A stretch of DNA of 40,998 bases from Fimenecus sp051881355 (GCA_051881355.1 JBJEPS010000080.1:1-40998); one strand, 5' to 3'; counted from the stretch's first letter, positions 23,500-32,276 are shown. Notes: generated from the letters alone by a model not told the origin. Program-made: numbers and translations.

Positions 23500-23532
23500 C
23501 TGTTATTATAACAGAGCGTTCAAATTTGTCAA
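23500..23532 (-). promoter_or_regulatory. perR-rubrerythrin promoter with PerR/Fur-type box over the -10
   Basis: On the minus strand TTGACA (23527-23532) and TATAAT (23505-23510) are 16 bases apart. A perfect 7-1-7 palindrome, CTGTTATTATAACAG (23500-23514), covers the -10 and has the geometry of Fur/PerR boxes, predicting autorepression. Confidence 0.85.
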
Positions 23533-23685
23533 GAGCATATTGTGGAAATATTTTAGAAAACATATTCTTTTAGCAATTCATCTCCGCTTGTGCATTACAA
23601 GGCAGAAAAAAACAAAGAAAAATCTATTCTCGAGCCGTCCTGCAAGCAACAGAAAAAATATTTTTCAGGAAAATGAAATTTAGTG

Positions 23686-23714
23686 TTGATTTTTTGAAAG
23701 TAATCCGTTATAAT
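23686..23714 (+). promoter_or_regulatory. Promoter of tRNA-Leu
   Basis: TTGATT (23686-23691) and TATAAT (23709-23714) are 17 bases apart; the mature tRNA begins 24 bases after the -10. The preceding 23533-23685 stretch shows nothing else. Confidence 0.75.
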
Positions 23715-23737
23715 ATACAAGCGTTAAAAATCCACCT

Positions 23738-23824
23738 GCCGGTGTGATGGAATTGGCAGACGTGCTGGACTCAAAATCCAGTGGTAGCGATACCGTGCCG
23801 GTTCGACCCCGGCCACCGGCACCA
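23738..23824 (+). tRNA. tRNA-Leu (anticodon CAA)
   Basis: An 87-base class II tRNA. The acceptor GCCGGTG pairs with CACCGGC; the anticodon stem CTGGA/TCCAG encloses loop CTCAAAA, giving anticodon CAA (reads UUG). A long variable arm (GTGGTAGCGATACCGT region), the T arm GGTTCGACCCC, and an encoded CCA end at 23824 are present. Confidence 0.96.
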
Positions 23825-23866
23825 AAACGAAAATCCGTTCTCGAAAGAGGGCGGATTTTCGTTTTG
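23824..23866 (+). terminator. Intrinsic terminator after tRNA-Leu
   Basis: AAAACGAAAATCCG (23824-23837) pairs with CGGATTTTCGTTTT (23852-23865). The stem starts at the last base of the encoded CCA, so the 3' trailer is almost entirely the terminator. Confidence 0.88.
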
Positions 23867-23992
23867 TATTCTGCTTTTTCATTATTCACGATTCATTATT
23901 CATTTAATCGGATTTTCGTAATGCATAATTTTGGTGCTTTGCTTCGGCAAAAAATCTTTCGTTTTTTTATTTTTCCCCCTTTCCTTTTATAA

Positions 23993-24008
23993 AGTATAGG
24001 TGTATACT
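23993..24008 (+). promoter_or_regulatory. Palindromic candidate operator upstream of the Gfo/Idh gene
   Basis: AGTATA-GGTG-TATACT is a perfect 6-bp inverted repeat with a 4-base spacer, just downstream of the TATAAA-like element at 23988-23993 and 32 bases before the coding start. Confidence 0.5.
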
Positions 24009-24039
24009 ATGGAAAAAATTTGAAATCGAGTTGAAAACT

Positions 24040-25344
24040 ATGCCGCAAGAACCGATTACCGCTGTGATTGTCGGCGCGGGTCACCGTGCAATTATCTATG
24101 CAAAATTGGCGCTCACCAATCCCGAACTGCTGAAAATCGTCGGCGTGGCAGACCCCGACCCCATTCGTCGAAAAAAAACGCAGGAGATGTTCGGCTTTCC
24201 GCAGGAAAACTGCTTTGAAAATGCCGACGCACTCGCCGGAGTGCCGAAATTCGCCGACGCCGTAATTAACGGAACGATGGACCAACAGCACTTGGAAACC
24301 GCACTGCCGCTTTTGAAAAAAGGCTATGATATGCTTTTGGAAAAGCCCTTTGCGACGAACGAACGCGAAATGCGAGAGCTTATCAACTGCGTGCGCGAAA
24401 ACGGCAACAAAGTCATGATTTGCCACGTGCTGCGGTACACACCGTTTTACCTTTCCATTAAAGAGCGTGTGGCGGCGGGCGAAATCGGCGACATTATCAA
24501 CATTCAAACCAATGAGCATGTCAGTTATCACCACCTGTCCACCTCGTATGTGCGCGGCAAATGGGCAAATTCCGACGAATGCCACACCACTATGCTTTTG
24601 GCAAAATGCTGTCACGATATGGATATGATGATGTGGATCATGTCGGAAACAAAACCCGTTTCTGTGTCAAGCTTCGGCAGCAAGTTTCAATTCAAACCCG
24701 AAAACGCACCGAAAGAGGCAGGCACGCGGTGTTTGGTGGATTGTCCGCTTGTAGATACCTGTCGGTATTCTGCAAAGCGGCTGTATTTAGACCAACCCGA
24801 ACGCTGGGCGTTTTATATTTGGGACAAGTTAGAGGGCATTGAAAATCCGACCGACGAGGACCGCATCAATCTGTTAAAAGGCGACAGCAACTACGGCAAA
24901 TGTATTTACAAATGCAACAACAATGTCGTCGACCACCAGTCGGTGCTGGTCAATTTTGCGAGCGGGGCGACGGGCACGCACAATATGGTCGGCGGGTCGT
25001 CGTGCTCGATGCGGCATATACATATTATCGGTACAAAAGGTGAGATTTACGGGGATTTTGAGGCGTCCAAATTCACCGTTTCCAAAATTCACCCGACCAA
25101 AACCGATGAAAAGGTTGTGGAAGAAGTGGATTTGCGCGTGACGGGCGATATGGTCGGCGCATACGGCGGACACGGCGGCGGCGATGAAAAGTTGGCGGCG
25201 GATTTTGTGAAGTTCCTGCGCGGGGAAACCCCGAGCCTAGCGTGCACCTCGATTTTCGACTCGGTTGCGGGGCATTTGTGCGTCTATCTTGCCGACAAAT
25301 CCCGTGCGGAAAACGGCGCGCCGCAAGCGGTGGTTTTGGAATAA
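24040..25344 (+). CDS. Gfo/Idh/MocA-family NAD(P)-dependent oxidoreductase
   Basis: A 434-residue dehydrogenase of the glucose-fructose oxidoreductase / inositol dehydrogenase type, which oxidises sugars, inositols or sugar derivatives. The N-terminal Rossmann fold shows AVIVGAGHRAIIYA and VGVADPDPIRR; MLLEKPFATNERE carries the conserved EKP lysine, and CCHDMDMMMWIM is the region of the C-terminal domain that normally holds the catalytic HxxD/His. The protein is longer than the usual 330-390 owing to Cys-rich inserts (RCLVDCPLVDTC and KCIYKC), seen in a gut-clostridial subgroup. The ATG at 24040 has a poor ribosome site; a TTG at 24031 is possible. No adjacent sugar cluster fixes the substrate. 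Confidence 0.87.
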   Translation: MPQEPITAVIVGAGHRAIIYAKLALTNPELLKIVGVADPDPIRRKKTQEMFGFPQENCFENADALAGVPKFADAVINGTMDQQHLETALPLLKKGYDMLLEKPFATNEREMRELINCVRENGNKVMICHVLRYTPFYLSIKERVAAGEIGDIINIQTNEHVSYHHLSTSYVRGKWANSDECHTTMLLAKCCHDMDMMMWIMSETKPVSVSSFGSKFQFKPENAPKEAGTRCLVDCPLVDTCRYSAKRLYLDQPERWAFYIWDKLEGIENPTDEDRINLLKGDSNYGKCIYKCNNNVVDHQSVLVNFASGATGTHNMVGGSSCSMRHIHIIGTKGEIYGDFEASKFTVSKIHPTKTDEKVVEEVDLRVTGDMVGAYGGHGGGDEKLAADFVKFLRGETPSLACTSIFDSVAGHLCVYLADKSRAENGAPQAVVLE

Positions 25345-25360
25345 AAACAGAATATTCATT

Positions 25361-25398
25361 AAAAGCGTTCGCATGATTTGCGGGCGCTTTTTTCGTTT
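25361..25398 (+). terminator. Intrinsic terminator after the Gfo/Idh gene
   Basis: AAAAGCGTTCGCA (25361-25373) pairs with TGCGGGCGCTTTT (25379-25391) with two wobbles, followed by T-rich sequence. Confidence 0.85.
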
Positions 25399-25428
25399 TT
25401 TTACAAAAACAGGCGATGCAACGGATTA

Positions 25429-25456
25429 TTGCGTGACAAATACGGCACGGTATGGT
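25429..25456 (+). promoter_or_regulatory. Candidate promoter of the HTH-membrane regulator operon
   Basis: TTGCGT (25429-25434) and TATGGT (25451-25456, repeated at 25456-25461) are 16 bases apart. It is a weak promoter and a plausible target for autoregulation. Confidence 0.4.
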
Positions 25457-25482
25457 ATGGTTAAGAGGAAGGAGGCGGTCAA

Positions 25483-26937
25483 ATGGCGGTAAAAGTGTCC
25501 AAAAATCTTCGTCGGTTGCGAAAAACAAACAATCTGACACAAGAGCAGCTTGCCGAAAAACTCCATGTGACGCGGCAAGCCATTTCCAATTGGGAAAACG
25601 ACAAAACCCAACCCGATTTGGAATCTTTGATGACTCTCGCACAAATTTTCGACGTAGAAATAGAAGAACTGATTTACGGCGAAAAACGCCAAGTCGGCAC
25701 TGAGGTGGACCCGGAACGTGCAAGTGCAAAGGTGCGCATTATTTTGGGTGTGGTCGGCGCCGTGTTTGTCGGCGTGGGACTTGTTCTGATTTTCTTGAAC
25801 TTTTGGCAGGACTTTCCTCTCCCCTTGCAGACCGTGTTTTCGGTCATTCCGTTGCTTTTGGGGCAAGCGTTTGCGGTATATGTTTTTTGCAAGCGGCAAG
25901 ATGAGGTTGTTTGGCGCGAATGCGGTGCAATTTTGTGGTGCATCGGTATCATTTCGACCATTGCGCTGATTAACAGCGTATTTGATATTCACTGCGGATT
26001 TGAGAATTGCCTGCTGATTGATATTCTGCTGTGTCTACCCGTATTTTATTTACTGCGCGCGGTATCGCCGATTGCATTTTACTTTTATATGGTTGTGCAC
26101 TGGGCGGTGCTTGCCGAAAGTCTTTGGGTATCGGGACTTTTGTTGCTTGCGGGACTTTTATATGTATTTGTGTTTCGCAAAAATCGTGAAGATGTACGGT
26201 ACAAATACACGGTTTGGATTTCGGCAATCGGTGCGGTGGCTTTTTGTATTGCGCAGTTAATTGTGCGTCTACTGGACGAATATGATTGGTTTATGCTTCC
26301 GTTTTTGCTTGTACCTTTTCTTCTTTTATATTTGGTCGGCGGCAAAGACACCGACCTTTCCCTCCCCTTCAAGCCGTTGGGTGTGACGGGCTGTACCGCT
26401 ATTTTGACAGCACTTTCCGTTTTCGTGATGTCGTTTACACCATCGCTTACAAAATGGAAAGTATCCGTACTTTCGTTTGCCAACAACAAAACGTTTTACA
26501 CCATATGCCTTGTTGTGCTAATCGCCGTATTGGGCGCGGCGGCAATCCGTTTTCGCACATTCGAAGACAATTTGCCGAAAATTCTGTTGAGTGCATTCTC
26601 GTTCGGCGCGGTGCTTTCTTCTGTAATTGCCTATATGACCGATTTGTATGCATTGTTATGGGTCGCCTGCATTTGCGCGGTGGGATTCGGCGGCACACTC
26701 ATATACATCGGTCTCGACAGCCTAAAGCTGATGCCTGCAAATTTGGGGCTGGTTATGCTGTTTGCGCAACTGATTGCCCTTTTGGCAAGCATGGATTTAA
26801 GTCCGCTTATCATCGGCATTATTTTCCTGCTGTTCGGCGCGGCGCTCATTGCACTCAATTATGAAATGCACGCACGCAAACGTGAAGCAGCGGCTTTGGC
26901 GGCAGCAGAACGCGCAAAGGAGGCGGCAGAAGAATGA
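25483..26937 (+). CDS. XRE HTH domain fused to a ~14-helix membrane domain
   Basis: A 484-residue protein. Residues 6-60 are an HTH_3 DNA-binding domain (LTQEQLAEKLHVTRQAISNW) ending in EELIYGEKR. The rest is about fourteen hydrophobic helices, the last of which (LSPLIIGIIFLLFGAALIALNY) resembles the DUF2157/DUF4401 membrane families, followed by a charged Ala/Glu-rich tail. HTH proteins of this layout are membrane-tethered one-component regulators; the membrane part may sense a signal. AAGGAGG lies 9 bases before the ATG. It overlaps the next gene by ATGA, so the two products are probably made together and may interact. The function is unknown. Confidence 0.82.
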   Translation: MAVKVSKNLRRLRKTNNLTQEQLAEKLHVTRQAISNWENDKTQPDLESLMTLAQIFDVEIEELIYGEKRQVGTEVDPERASAKVRIILGVVGAVFVGVGLVLIFLNFWQDFPLPLQTVFSVIPLLLGQAFAVYVFCKRQDEVVWRECGAILWCIGIISTIALINSVFDIHCGFENCLLIDILLCLPVFYLLRAVSPIAFYFYMVVHWAVLAESLWVSGLLLLAGLLYVFVFRKNREDVRYKYTVWISAIGAVAFCIAQLIVRLLDEYDWFMLPFLLVPFLLLYLVGGKDTDLSLPFKPLGVTGCTAILTALSVFVMSFTPSLTKWKVSVLSFANNKTFYTICLVVLIAVLGAAAIRFRTFEDNLPKILLSAFSFGAVLSSVIAYMTDLYALLWVACICAVGFGGTLIYIGLDSLKLMPANLGLVMLFAQLIALLASMDLSPLIIGIIFLLFGAALIALNYEMHARKREAAALAAAERAKEAAEE

Positions 26938-27500
26938 AACAGAAAAAACGGCTCATTCCGATTTTGGTGCTCGTGTTGCTTGTGCAATTGCTCGCCCCTG
27001 TGGGGCTGATTATATACCATAACAGCCTCAACCGCGATATTCAAACACAAGGGGATATTTATCGCATAGAAATCGAAATCCATTCAATCAACGCCGGCAC
27101 GGTCTATTACAGTCCTATCAATTTCTATATCGGCTATTCCGAAAAACCCGGCACGGCATACTGCACCATTCACACCAACGAAAACGGTATTTCCGGTTTG
27201 GATACACCGACTGCAAAAAAACCATCGGGAGATACGCCCTACATTCGCTGTGTGAATCCCAACACATTCCCCTATCACTGTGTGTATGAAACAGGCATAC
27301 AGTCTCTTTCCTACACCGACAGGAAAATTGACCCGACACGAACGGATTTATACGCCCCCTCGCTGATTGCACAACAAGCCGCATTCGCAGAAAAAGATTG
27401 GTATTTGGAGCTTGCCGTTTATCGCGGGAACTACACCGTGCTCGGTATCGTTGACGAAAACGGTGTACCGTGTGAACAGGTATTGCAGCAAATTCTTTAA
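26934..27500 (+). CDS. Single-pass exported protein, possible GDYXXLXY-like partner of the HTH-membrane regulator
   Basis: A 188-residue protein with a basic start (KQKKR), one hydrophobic helix at about 7-28 and a ~160-residue extracytoplasmic domain with several aromatic residues. GDIYRIEIEI near residue 40 resembles the GDYxxLxY motif of small proteins encoded beside DUF2157/DUF4401 membrane proteins, and that gene order is what is seen here. The match is loose, so the family call is tentative. Its ATG overlaps the upstream stop, which implies coupled synthesis. No terminator is evident before the next promoter at 27.58 kb. Confidence 0.65.
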   Translation: MKQKKRLIPILVLVLLVQLLAPVGLIIYHNSLNRDIQTQGDIYRIEIEIHSINAGTVYYSPINFYIGYSEKPGTAYCTIHTNENGISGLDTPTAKKPSGDTPYIRCVNPNTFPYHCVYETGIQSLSYTDRKIDPTRTDLYAPSLIAQQAAFAEKDWYLELAVYRGNYTVLGIVDENGVPCEQVLQQIL

Positions 27501-27583
27501 TTCTGTTTTAAAAATGAAAGGCATTTTCTATAAAATACAATTGTTTTTTGCTAAAATAATAGACATTGTTCCGAATAAATCGG

Positions 27584-27612
27584 TTGACGAGCGGCAGATT
27601 TTGGTCTATAAT
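27584..27612 (+). promoter_or_regulatory. Promoter of the first GPH symporter gene
   Basis: TTGACG (27584-27589) and TATAAT (27607-27612) are exactly 17 bases apart, 34 bases before the ATG. Confidence 0.88.
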
Positions 27613-27646
27613 AGGTATATTCTATTAAAAAGAGAGGAAAAAACAG

Positions 27647-29149
27647 ATGAAATTAGAAGCTCTGCTGCACAAAGTCTACGGCACAACGCCGAATGACGGC
27701 AATTTGCAGCCGAAAGAAGCAATCGCCTACGGCATTGCCGGTTTCGGTCAAAACCTGATTTGCACCATTATCGGTTCGTATTTGACAGTTTTCCTGACAG
27801 ACGCGTTGCTGTTCGGCAGTATCCCGAAGGGTAGCATTTTCGGCGGCGTCACCGGCGCTATGGCGGTTGCGTTCCTGATGCTCGGCACGCGTATTTTTGA
27901 CGCGCTCAATGACCCGATTATGGGCTCGATTGTGGACAGAACCCGTAGTAAGTGGGGCAAATGCCGCCCCTATTTAAAGTGGATGGCAATCCCGATTGCG
28001 GCGATGACCATTATCTGCTTTAACCCGTTCTTACCCACCAAAACGCTTTCGACCTTTGTGATTATTTCGGTCATTTATGTCATTTGGTCGATGGTTTACA
28101 CCGTGGCAGACGTACCCTATTGGGGGCTTTCCACCTGCATGACCAATGATACGGTCGTCCGCGGCAACCTCTTAACGGTTACGCGCTTGCTGTGCACCTT
28201 GGGCGCAGGCATTGTAACCGTCGGCGTGCCGATTATCACTTCTGCCGTGACTGCGAAGTATAAGGACGATGCAGGCAATGTTATGCCGGAATTCATTCAG
28301 GCAAATGCCGACACCTTAAAATGGACTTACTTCATTTGCGCGGTTGTGTTTACCGTGATTGCTATTCCGATGTTTTTCTACGGCTTTAAGCACACCAAAG
28401 AACGCTACACCTCCACCGAAACTCCGCCCTCACTTGGGCACAACCTCAAACTGTTGTTTAAAAACAAGCAATTGCTGTTGGTCGTGCTTTCCGGCGTTTT
28501 GGGCGGCGCAAGAACGGTGTATACCTACACCGGCGGCTTGTACTTTGCAAAGTATGTTTTGAAAAATGAAGGTATTTACTCGCTGATTACGCTGTTGGTG
28601 GTTCCCGGCGGTTTGGTTGCCTCCATTCTCGTGCCGTGGATGACCAAGAAATTCACGAAAAAATGGGCATACATTTATGTACATATTTTAGGCGCAGTCG
28701 TGATGTTTGCGATGTACTTCATCGGCTATGACGCACCGTGGAAATTGGTTGTCTGTGCCATCGGTCTTGTGCTTTTGGGCATTCCGCAGGGCGTCAACAA
28801 CATTATCACCTACGCAATGATCGGCGACACCGTCGATTACCTCGAATGGAAAACCGGCGAGCGTGCCGAGGGTATCTGCTTTGCGATGCAGACACTGATG
28901 AACAAGGTCGGTATGGCGGTCGGCGCATTCATCGGCGTATTCTCTTACAGCTGGGCGGGCATCAACCCCGAATCCTCTATTGCCATTACCCCTGAGGGTG
29001 AAACCATTCTTTGGAATGTGCTTGTGCTTTCCGGCGCTATCAGCATGGTCGGCACAATCATTCCGATGCTGTTCTACAACATCACCGAAAAGAAACAGCA
29101 ACAGATGGTTAAGGAAGTTGAAGAAAGAAAAGCCAAAGCCGTAAAATAA
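27647..29149 (+). CDS. GPH-family sugar:cation symporter (MelB-like)
   Basis: A 500-residue glycoside-pentoside-hexuronide:cation symporter with twelve hydrophobic helices. FDALNDPIMGSIVDRTRSKWG is split over the family's signature loop after the second helix (NDP-x-MG and the R-x-x-x-G cation-site region), and DTVDYLEWKTGERAEG is the matching loop of the C-terminal half. AGAGAGG precedes the ATG. It has its own promoter and terminator. It is related to but distinct from the next gene. GPH members import oligosaccharides or glycosides; the substrate is not predictable here. Confidence 0.93.
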   Translation: MKLEALLHKVYGTTPNDGNLQPKEAIAYGIAGFGQNLICTIIGSYLTVFLTDALLFGSIPKGSIFGGVTGAMAVAFLMLGTRIFDALNDPIMGSIVDRTRSKWGKCRPYLKWMAIPIAAMTIICFNPFLPTKTLSTFVIISVIYVIWSMVYTVADVPYWGLSTCMTNDTVVRGNLLTVTRLLCTLGAGIVTVGVPIITSAVTAKYKDDAGNVMPEFIQANADTLKWTYFICAVVFTVIAIPMFFYGFKHTKERYTSTETPPSLGHNLKLLFKNKQLLLVVLSGVLGGARTVYTYTGGLYFAKYVLKNEGIYSLITLLVVPGGLVASILVPWMTKKFTKKWAYIYVHILGAVVMFAMYFIGYDAPWKLVVCAIGLVLLGIPQGVNNIITYAMIGDTVDYLEWKTGERAEGICFAMQTLMNKVGMAVGAFIGVFSYSWAGINPESSIAITPEGETILWNVLVLSGAISMVGTIIPMLFYNITEKKQQQMVKEVEERKAKAVK

Positions 29150-29163
29150 TTGATTCTGTTTTC

Positions 29164-29197
29164 AAAGCGCGTTTGGGAAACCGAACGCGCTTTTTTC
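29164..29197 (+). terminator. Intrinsic terminator between the two GPH genes
   Basis: AAAGCGCGTT (29164-29173) pairs with AACGCGCTTT (29184-29193), then TTTTTTC. Confidence 0.92.
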
Positions 29198-29208
29198 TAT
29201 GCTTTATA

Positions 29209-29237
29209 TTGACGAAACAGCGAAAAAAAGGTATGAT
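29209..29237 (+). promoter_or_regulatory. Promoter of the second GPH symporter gene
   Basis: TTGACG (29209-29214) and TATGAT (29232-29237) are 17 bases apart. The -10 contains the ATG at 29233, which rules that ATG out as the translation start. Confidence 0.8.
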
Positions 29238-29271
29238 TAGAATATCATTTTTGAATACGGAGGACTTGATT

Positions 29272-30675
29272 TTGAGCAGCAAAAAAGATGCCGGAAAATG
29301 GGGACGCTATATCGGCTACGGTATCGGCGCGGTCGGCTTGGATTTGAGCTACGGGCTGTTTTACTCCTATCTTTCCAAATATTTAACCGATGTACTTTTA
29401 ATGCCGGCGGCATTTCTCTTGATTTTAACACCGATTGCGCGTATTTGGGATGGGATTAACGACCCGATTATGGGCACGATTGTAGACAGCACCAAAATGA
29501 AAATGGGCAAATACCGCCCGTGGATTATGATTGGTGCATGTGCGAATGCGGTCGTATTAGCCCTGCTGTTTACAAACCCCGGTATCCCGCTGAATTCCGT
29601 TTGGCTGTATGTGTATGTTGCCGTGATGTATATTGCGTGGGGTATGACCAACACGATGGCGGACATTCCCTATTGGAGTATGGTGCCGAGTTTCACCAAT
29701 GACCCGAAGGAGCGCAGTCTTGTTTCCACCGTAGCACGTACATTCAGCGGCATCGGGCAGGGCATCATCACCATTTTCACCCCCTACGCCCTGATTTTGC
29801 TCGGAACGGGCGCGACGAAAGAAGAACGCAAGCTCAGCGCGCAGGGATTTAGCCACTGGGCAATCATTTGCGCGGTGCTGTTGGTGGTATTTGCCGTCAT
29901 TTGTGCGAGCGTGACCAAAGAACGCCATGTTGTCTACAACAACGACAAATTCAGCTTTAAAAAGCTGTTTGCGGTCCTCAAAAGCAATGACCAGTTGATT
30001 GTATTTATGGTGTTTGCCATGATTTCCAACGCAGGTTGGTACTTAACCAGCGGCGTGGGCGCATACTACTTTGAAAATGTTGAGGGCGATATCACCAAGC
30101 AAAGTCTGTTTGCCACCTTTGGGGCAGTCGGTTCTTTCTTAGGTCTGTTCGTCATTCCGATTATGCAAAAGAAGTTCTCCCGCCGCACAATTTATCAATT
30201 CTGCCTGATTATGGTCATTATCGGCTATGCGCTGATGATTGTCTGCGGTCCGATACTCCACCAAATGCTGCTTTTAAATATTGCCTACATTATTGCATCT
30301 GTCGGCATCGCATCGATGTTTGTCAACCAAACGGTTATGCTCGCGGATATTGTGGACTACGGCGAATACAAAACCGGCAAACGGCAAGAAAGCACGACCT
30401 TCTCGATGAAAGGCTTTTTGCAGAAGATGGCGTATACCATTCAGACCATCATTCTGTTTACGGGACTTGGGCTTTCGGGCTATGACGGTGCGGCAGAGGT
30501 GCAAACCGACCTTTCCAAAACCACCATCAGCGTAATGACCTTTGTCATTCCGCCGATTTTGGTCTTTATTTCTTTCCTCATTTTCTCGAAAAAATACAAG
30601 CTCTACGGCGAGCTTTCCGAAAAAGTGCACGCCTTTGTCGCGGCACGCGAGGAAAAGATGGAGGAGGACGCGTAA
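29272..30675 (+). CDS. GPH-family sugar:cation symporter, second paralogue
   Basis: A 467-residue MelB-like symporter. GINDPIMGTIVDSTKMKMGKY and DIVDYGEYKTGKRQES are its two signature loops (shown in part), with twelve helices overall. The start is assigned to TTG at 29272: GGAGG lies 8 bases before it, and the upstream in-frame ATG falls inside the promoter -10 box. It is followed without a gap by the histidine phosphatase gene (TAA then ATG), so those two form a unit. It is clearly homologous to the upstream GPH gene but too divergent to be a recent copy. Confidence 0.92.
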   Translation: MSSKKDAGKWGRYIGYGIGAVGLDLSYGLFYSYLSKYLTDVLLMPAAFLLILTPIARIWDGINDPIMGTIVDSTKMKMGKYRPWIMIGACANAVVLALLFTNPGIPLNSVWLYVYVAVMYIAWGMTNTMADIPYWSMVPSFTNDPKERSLVSTVARTFSGIGQGIITIFTPYALILLGTGATKEERKLSAQGFSHWAIICAVLLVVFAVICASVTKERHVVYNNDKFSFKKLFAVLKSNDQLIVFMVFAMISNAGWYLTSGVGAYYFENVEGDITKQSLFATFGAVGSFLGLFVIPIMQKKFSRRTIYQFCLIMVIIGYALMIVCGPILHQMLLLNIAYIIASVGIASMFVNQTVMLADIVDYGEYKTGKRQESTTFSMKGFLQKMAYTIQTIILFTGLGLSGYDGAAEVQTDLSKTTISVMTFVIPPILVFISFLIFSKKYKLYGELSEKVHAFVAAREEKMEEDA

Positions 30676-31401
30676 ATGCGGATTCTGATTATCCGGCACG
30701 GCGACCCTGATTACCAAAAGGACTCCTTAACCGAAAAGGGCTGGCGCGAGGCAGAATTTCTCGCGGACAAATTGGAAAAAGAAAGAATGGACGCGATTTA
30801 TCAATCGCCTTTAGGACGTGCACAGGACACCGCATCATGCACCTTAAAGCGCACGGGGCAAAGCGCCAAAACGCTCGGCTGGCTGCGGGAATTCCAAGCG
30901 CCGGTAAAAGACCCTGTTACCAAAAAAATACACGGACCGTGGGATTTGCTCCCCTCTTATTTTACGACGATCGACAACTTTTACAGCTTGGAACGTTGGA
31001 CGGACACAAAACTAATGCGTTCAGGACTTGTGAAACACGAATACAACCGCGTGGGCAGAGGCTTAGACAAAGTCTTAAAGGCGCACGGCTATGAACGACA
31101 CGGCAGATATTATAAAGCTATACGCCCAAACCGCGACACGGTTGTGTTCTTTTGCCATTTCGGTGTGGAGTGCGTAATGCTTTCGCACCTACTCGGCATC
31201 TCCCCTGTGATGCTGTGGCAAGGCTTTTGCGCGGCACCGACCTCGGTGACAACGCTGTATACCGAAGAACGCGAAGCAGGCATTGCGGTGTTCCGCTGTG
31301 CCTCGTTCGGCGATATTTCGCATTTATATGCGAAGAATGAACCGCCTGCTTTTGCGGCGCGGTATTGTGAAACCTTTGACAGCGAAGATGAACGCCACTG
31401 A
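30676..31401 (+). CDS. Histidine phosphatase (phosphoglycerate-mutase-like) family protein
   Basis: A 241-residue phosphohydrolase of the RHG family. IIRHGDPDY carries the phospho-accepting His8 with Arg7; YQSPLGRAQDTA supplies the second Arg, and CHFGVE holds the second catalytic His. There is an insert of about 55 residues between the two halves. Substrates in this family range from sugar phosphates to nucleotides, so none is assigned. The ATG directly abuts the GPH stop codon, so it is translated from the same message. A link to intracellular sugar-phosphate turnover is inference. Confidence 0.88.
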   Translation: MRILIIRHGDPDYQKDSLTEKGWREAEFLADKLEKERMDAIYQSPLGRAQDTASCTLKRTGQSAKTLGWLREFQAPVKDPVTKKIHGPWDLLPSYFTTIDNFYSLERWTDTKLMRSGLVKHEYNRVGRGLDKVLKAHGYERHGRYYKAIRPNRDTVVFFCHFGVECVMLSHLLGISPVMLWQGFCAAPTSVTTLYTEEREAGIAVFRCASFGDISHLYAKNEPPAFAARYCETFDSEDERH

Positions 31402-31411
31402 AACAGCATAG

Positions 31412-31465
31412 AAAAAGCGCCCTCTCAAACGGCATTTCCGCTTGCGGGGGCGTTATATTTTTATT
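31412..31465. terminator. Bidirectional terminator between phosphatase and ABC transporter genes
   Basis: GCGCCC (31417-31422) pairs with GGGCGT (31448-31453), with a wobble, around a GC-rich branched interior. The minus strand continues into CTTTTTC and the plus strand into TATATTTTT. Confidence 0.65.
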
Positions 31466-31476
31466 GTTTTTTTAGA

Positions 31477-32274
31477 TTATACACGCAAGGTGGCGCTTAA
31501 AAATTCACGCAGACGCGCATTCTGTGGGGTATCGAAAATATCGGTAGGTGTGCCGCGCTCGGCAATAATGCCGTCGTGCATAAAGACCACCTCATTCGAA
31601 ACCTCGCGTGCAAAGCCCATTTCGTGGGTAACAATGAGCATGGTGCGCCCCTCGGACGCCAATTTGCGAATCACCGCCAAAACCTCGCCTGTAATCTCGG
31701 GGTCAAGCGCCGAGGTTGGCTCATCAAAGCATAGCACTTTCGGGGAAAGCATTAACGCGCGTGCAATTGCGACGCGCTGTTGCTGTCCACCTGAAAGCTC
31801 ACACGGATAACTGCCTAATTTGTCCGACAGCCCGACGCTTGCAATAATTTCCTTTGCCATGCTGTCGATTTTCGAAAGTTCCGCTTTTGTTTCGGCACGC
31901 GACATATTTTTCGCTTTACATTCCTCTTTCACAAGCAGTTCTTTTGCAAGGGTAACATTTTTGAGCACTGTGTATTGCGGGAACAAATTAAAAGACTGAA
32001 ACACAAGCCCTGTACAAAGCTGATTTTCGCGCTTTTCGGCTTTCGTCAGTTTTTCTTTTCGTTCGGCATCAAAGGTCACGCGACCGTCCACGGTGATTTT
32101 ACCGCTGTCGGCGGTTTCCAAGCCCGTGATACAGCGTAAGAGCGTGGTTTTACCGCTGCCCGAAGAGCCGATGACAGAAACCACCTGCCCCTCGTCCATT
32201 TGAAAATCAATGCCCTTGAGGACTTCGGTCTTGCCGAAGGTTTTGCAGATATTCTGCACTTCCAAAATAGCCAT
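31477..32274 (-). CDS. Polar amino-acid ABC transporter, ATP-binding protein
   Basis: A 265-residue ATPase of the GlnQ/ArtP type. Walker A is GSSGSGKTT (36-44), the Q-loop is GLVFQSFNLFPQ, the ABC signature is LSGGQQQR, Walker B is VLCFDEPTSALD, and the switch His is in VTHEMGFAREV. A charged insert near 75-90 makes it slightly longer than usual. The ATG at 32274 is taken, 6 bases after AGAGG, and the permease stop is 2 bases upstream. It couples ATP hydrolysis to uptake together with the permease and binding protein encoded just upstream on the same strand. Confidence 0.95.
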   Translation of the reverse strand: MAILEVQNICKTFGKTEVLKGIDFQMDEGQVVSVIGSSGSGKTTLLRCITGLETADSGKITVDGRVTFDAERKEKLTKAEKRENQLCTGLVFQSFNLFPQYTVLKNVTLAKELLVKEECKAKNMSRAETKAELSKIDSMAKEIIASVGLSDKLGSYPCELSGGQQQRVAIARALMLSPKVLCFDEPTSALDPEITGEVLAVIRKLASEGRTMLIVTHEMGFAREVSNEVVFMHDGIIAERGTPTDIFDTPQNARLREFLSATLRV

Positions 32275-32276
32275 AA

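Noticed and set aside
23880..23910. Repeated ATTCATTATTCA-like units after tRNA-Leu
   Set aside because: Only two or three imperfect AT-rich units; possibly a mobile-element remnant but not distinguishable from chance.
29233..29271. ATG at 29233 as start of the second GPH gene
   Set aside because: It lies within the TATGAT -10 box of a well-formed promoter, so it would not be in the transcript.
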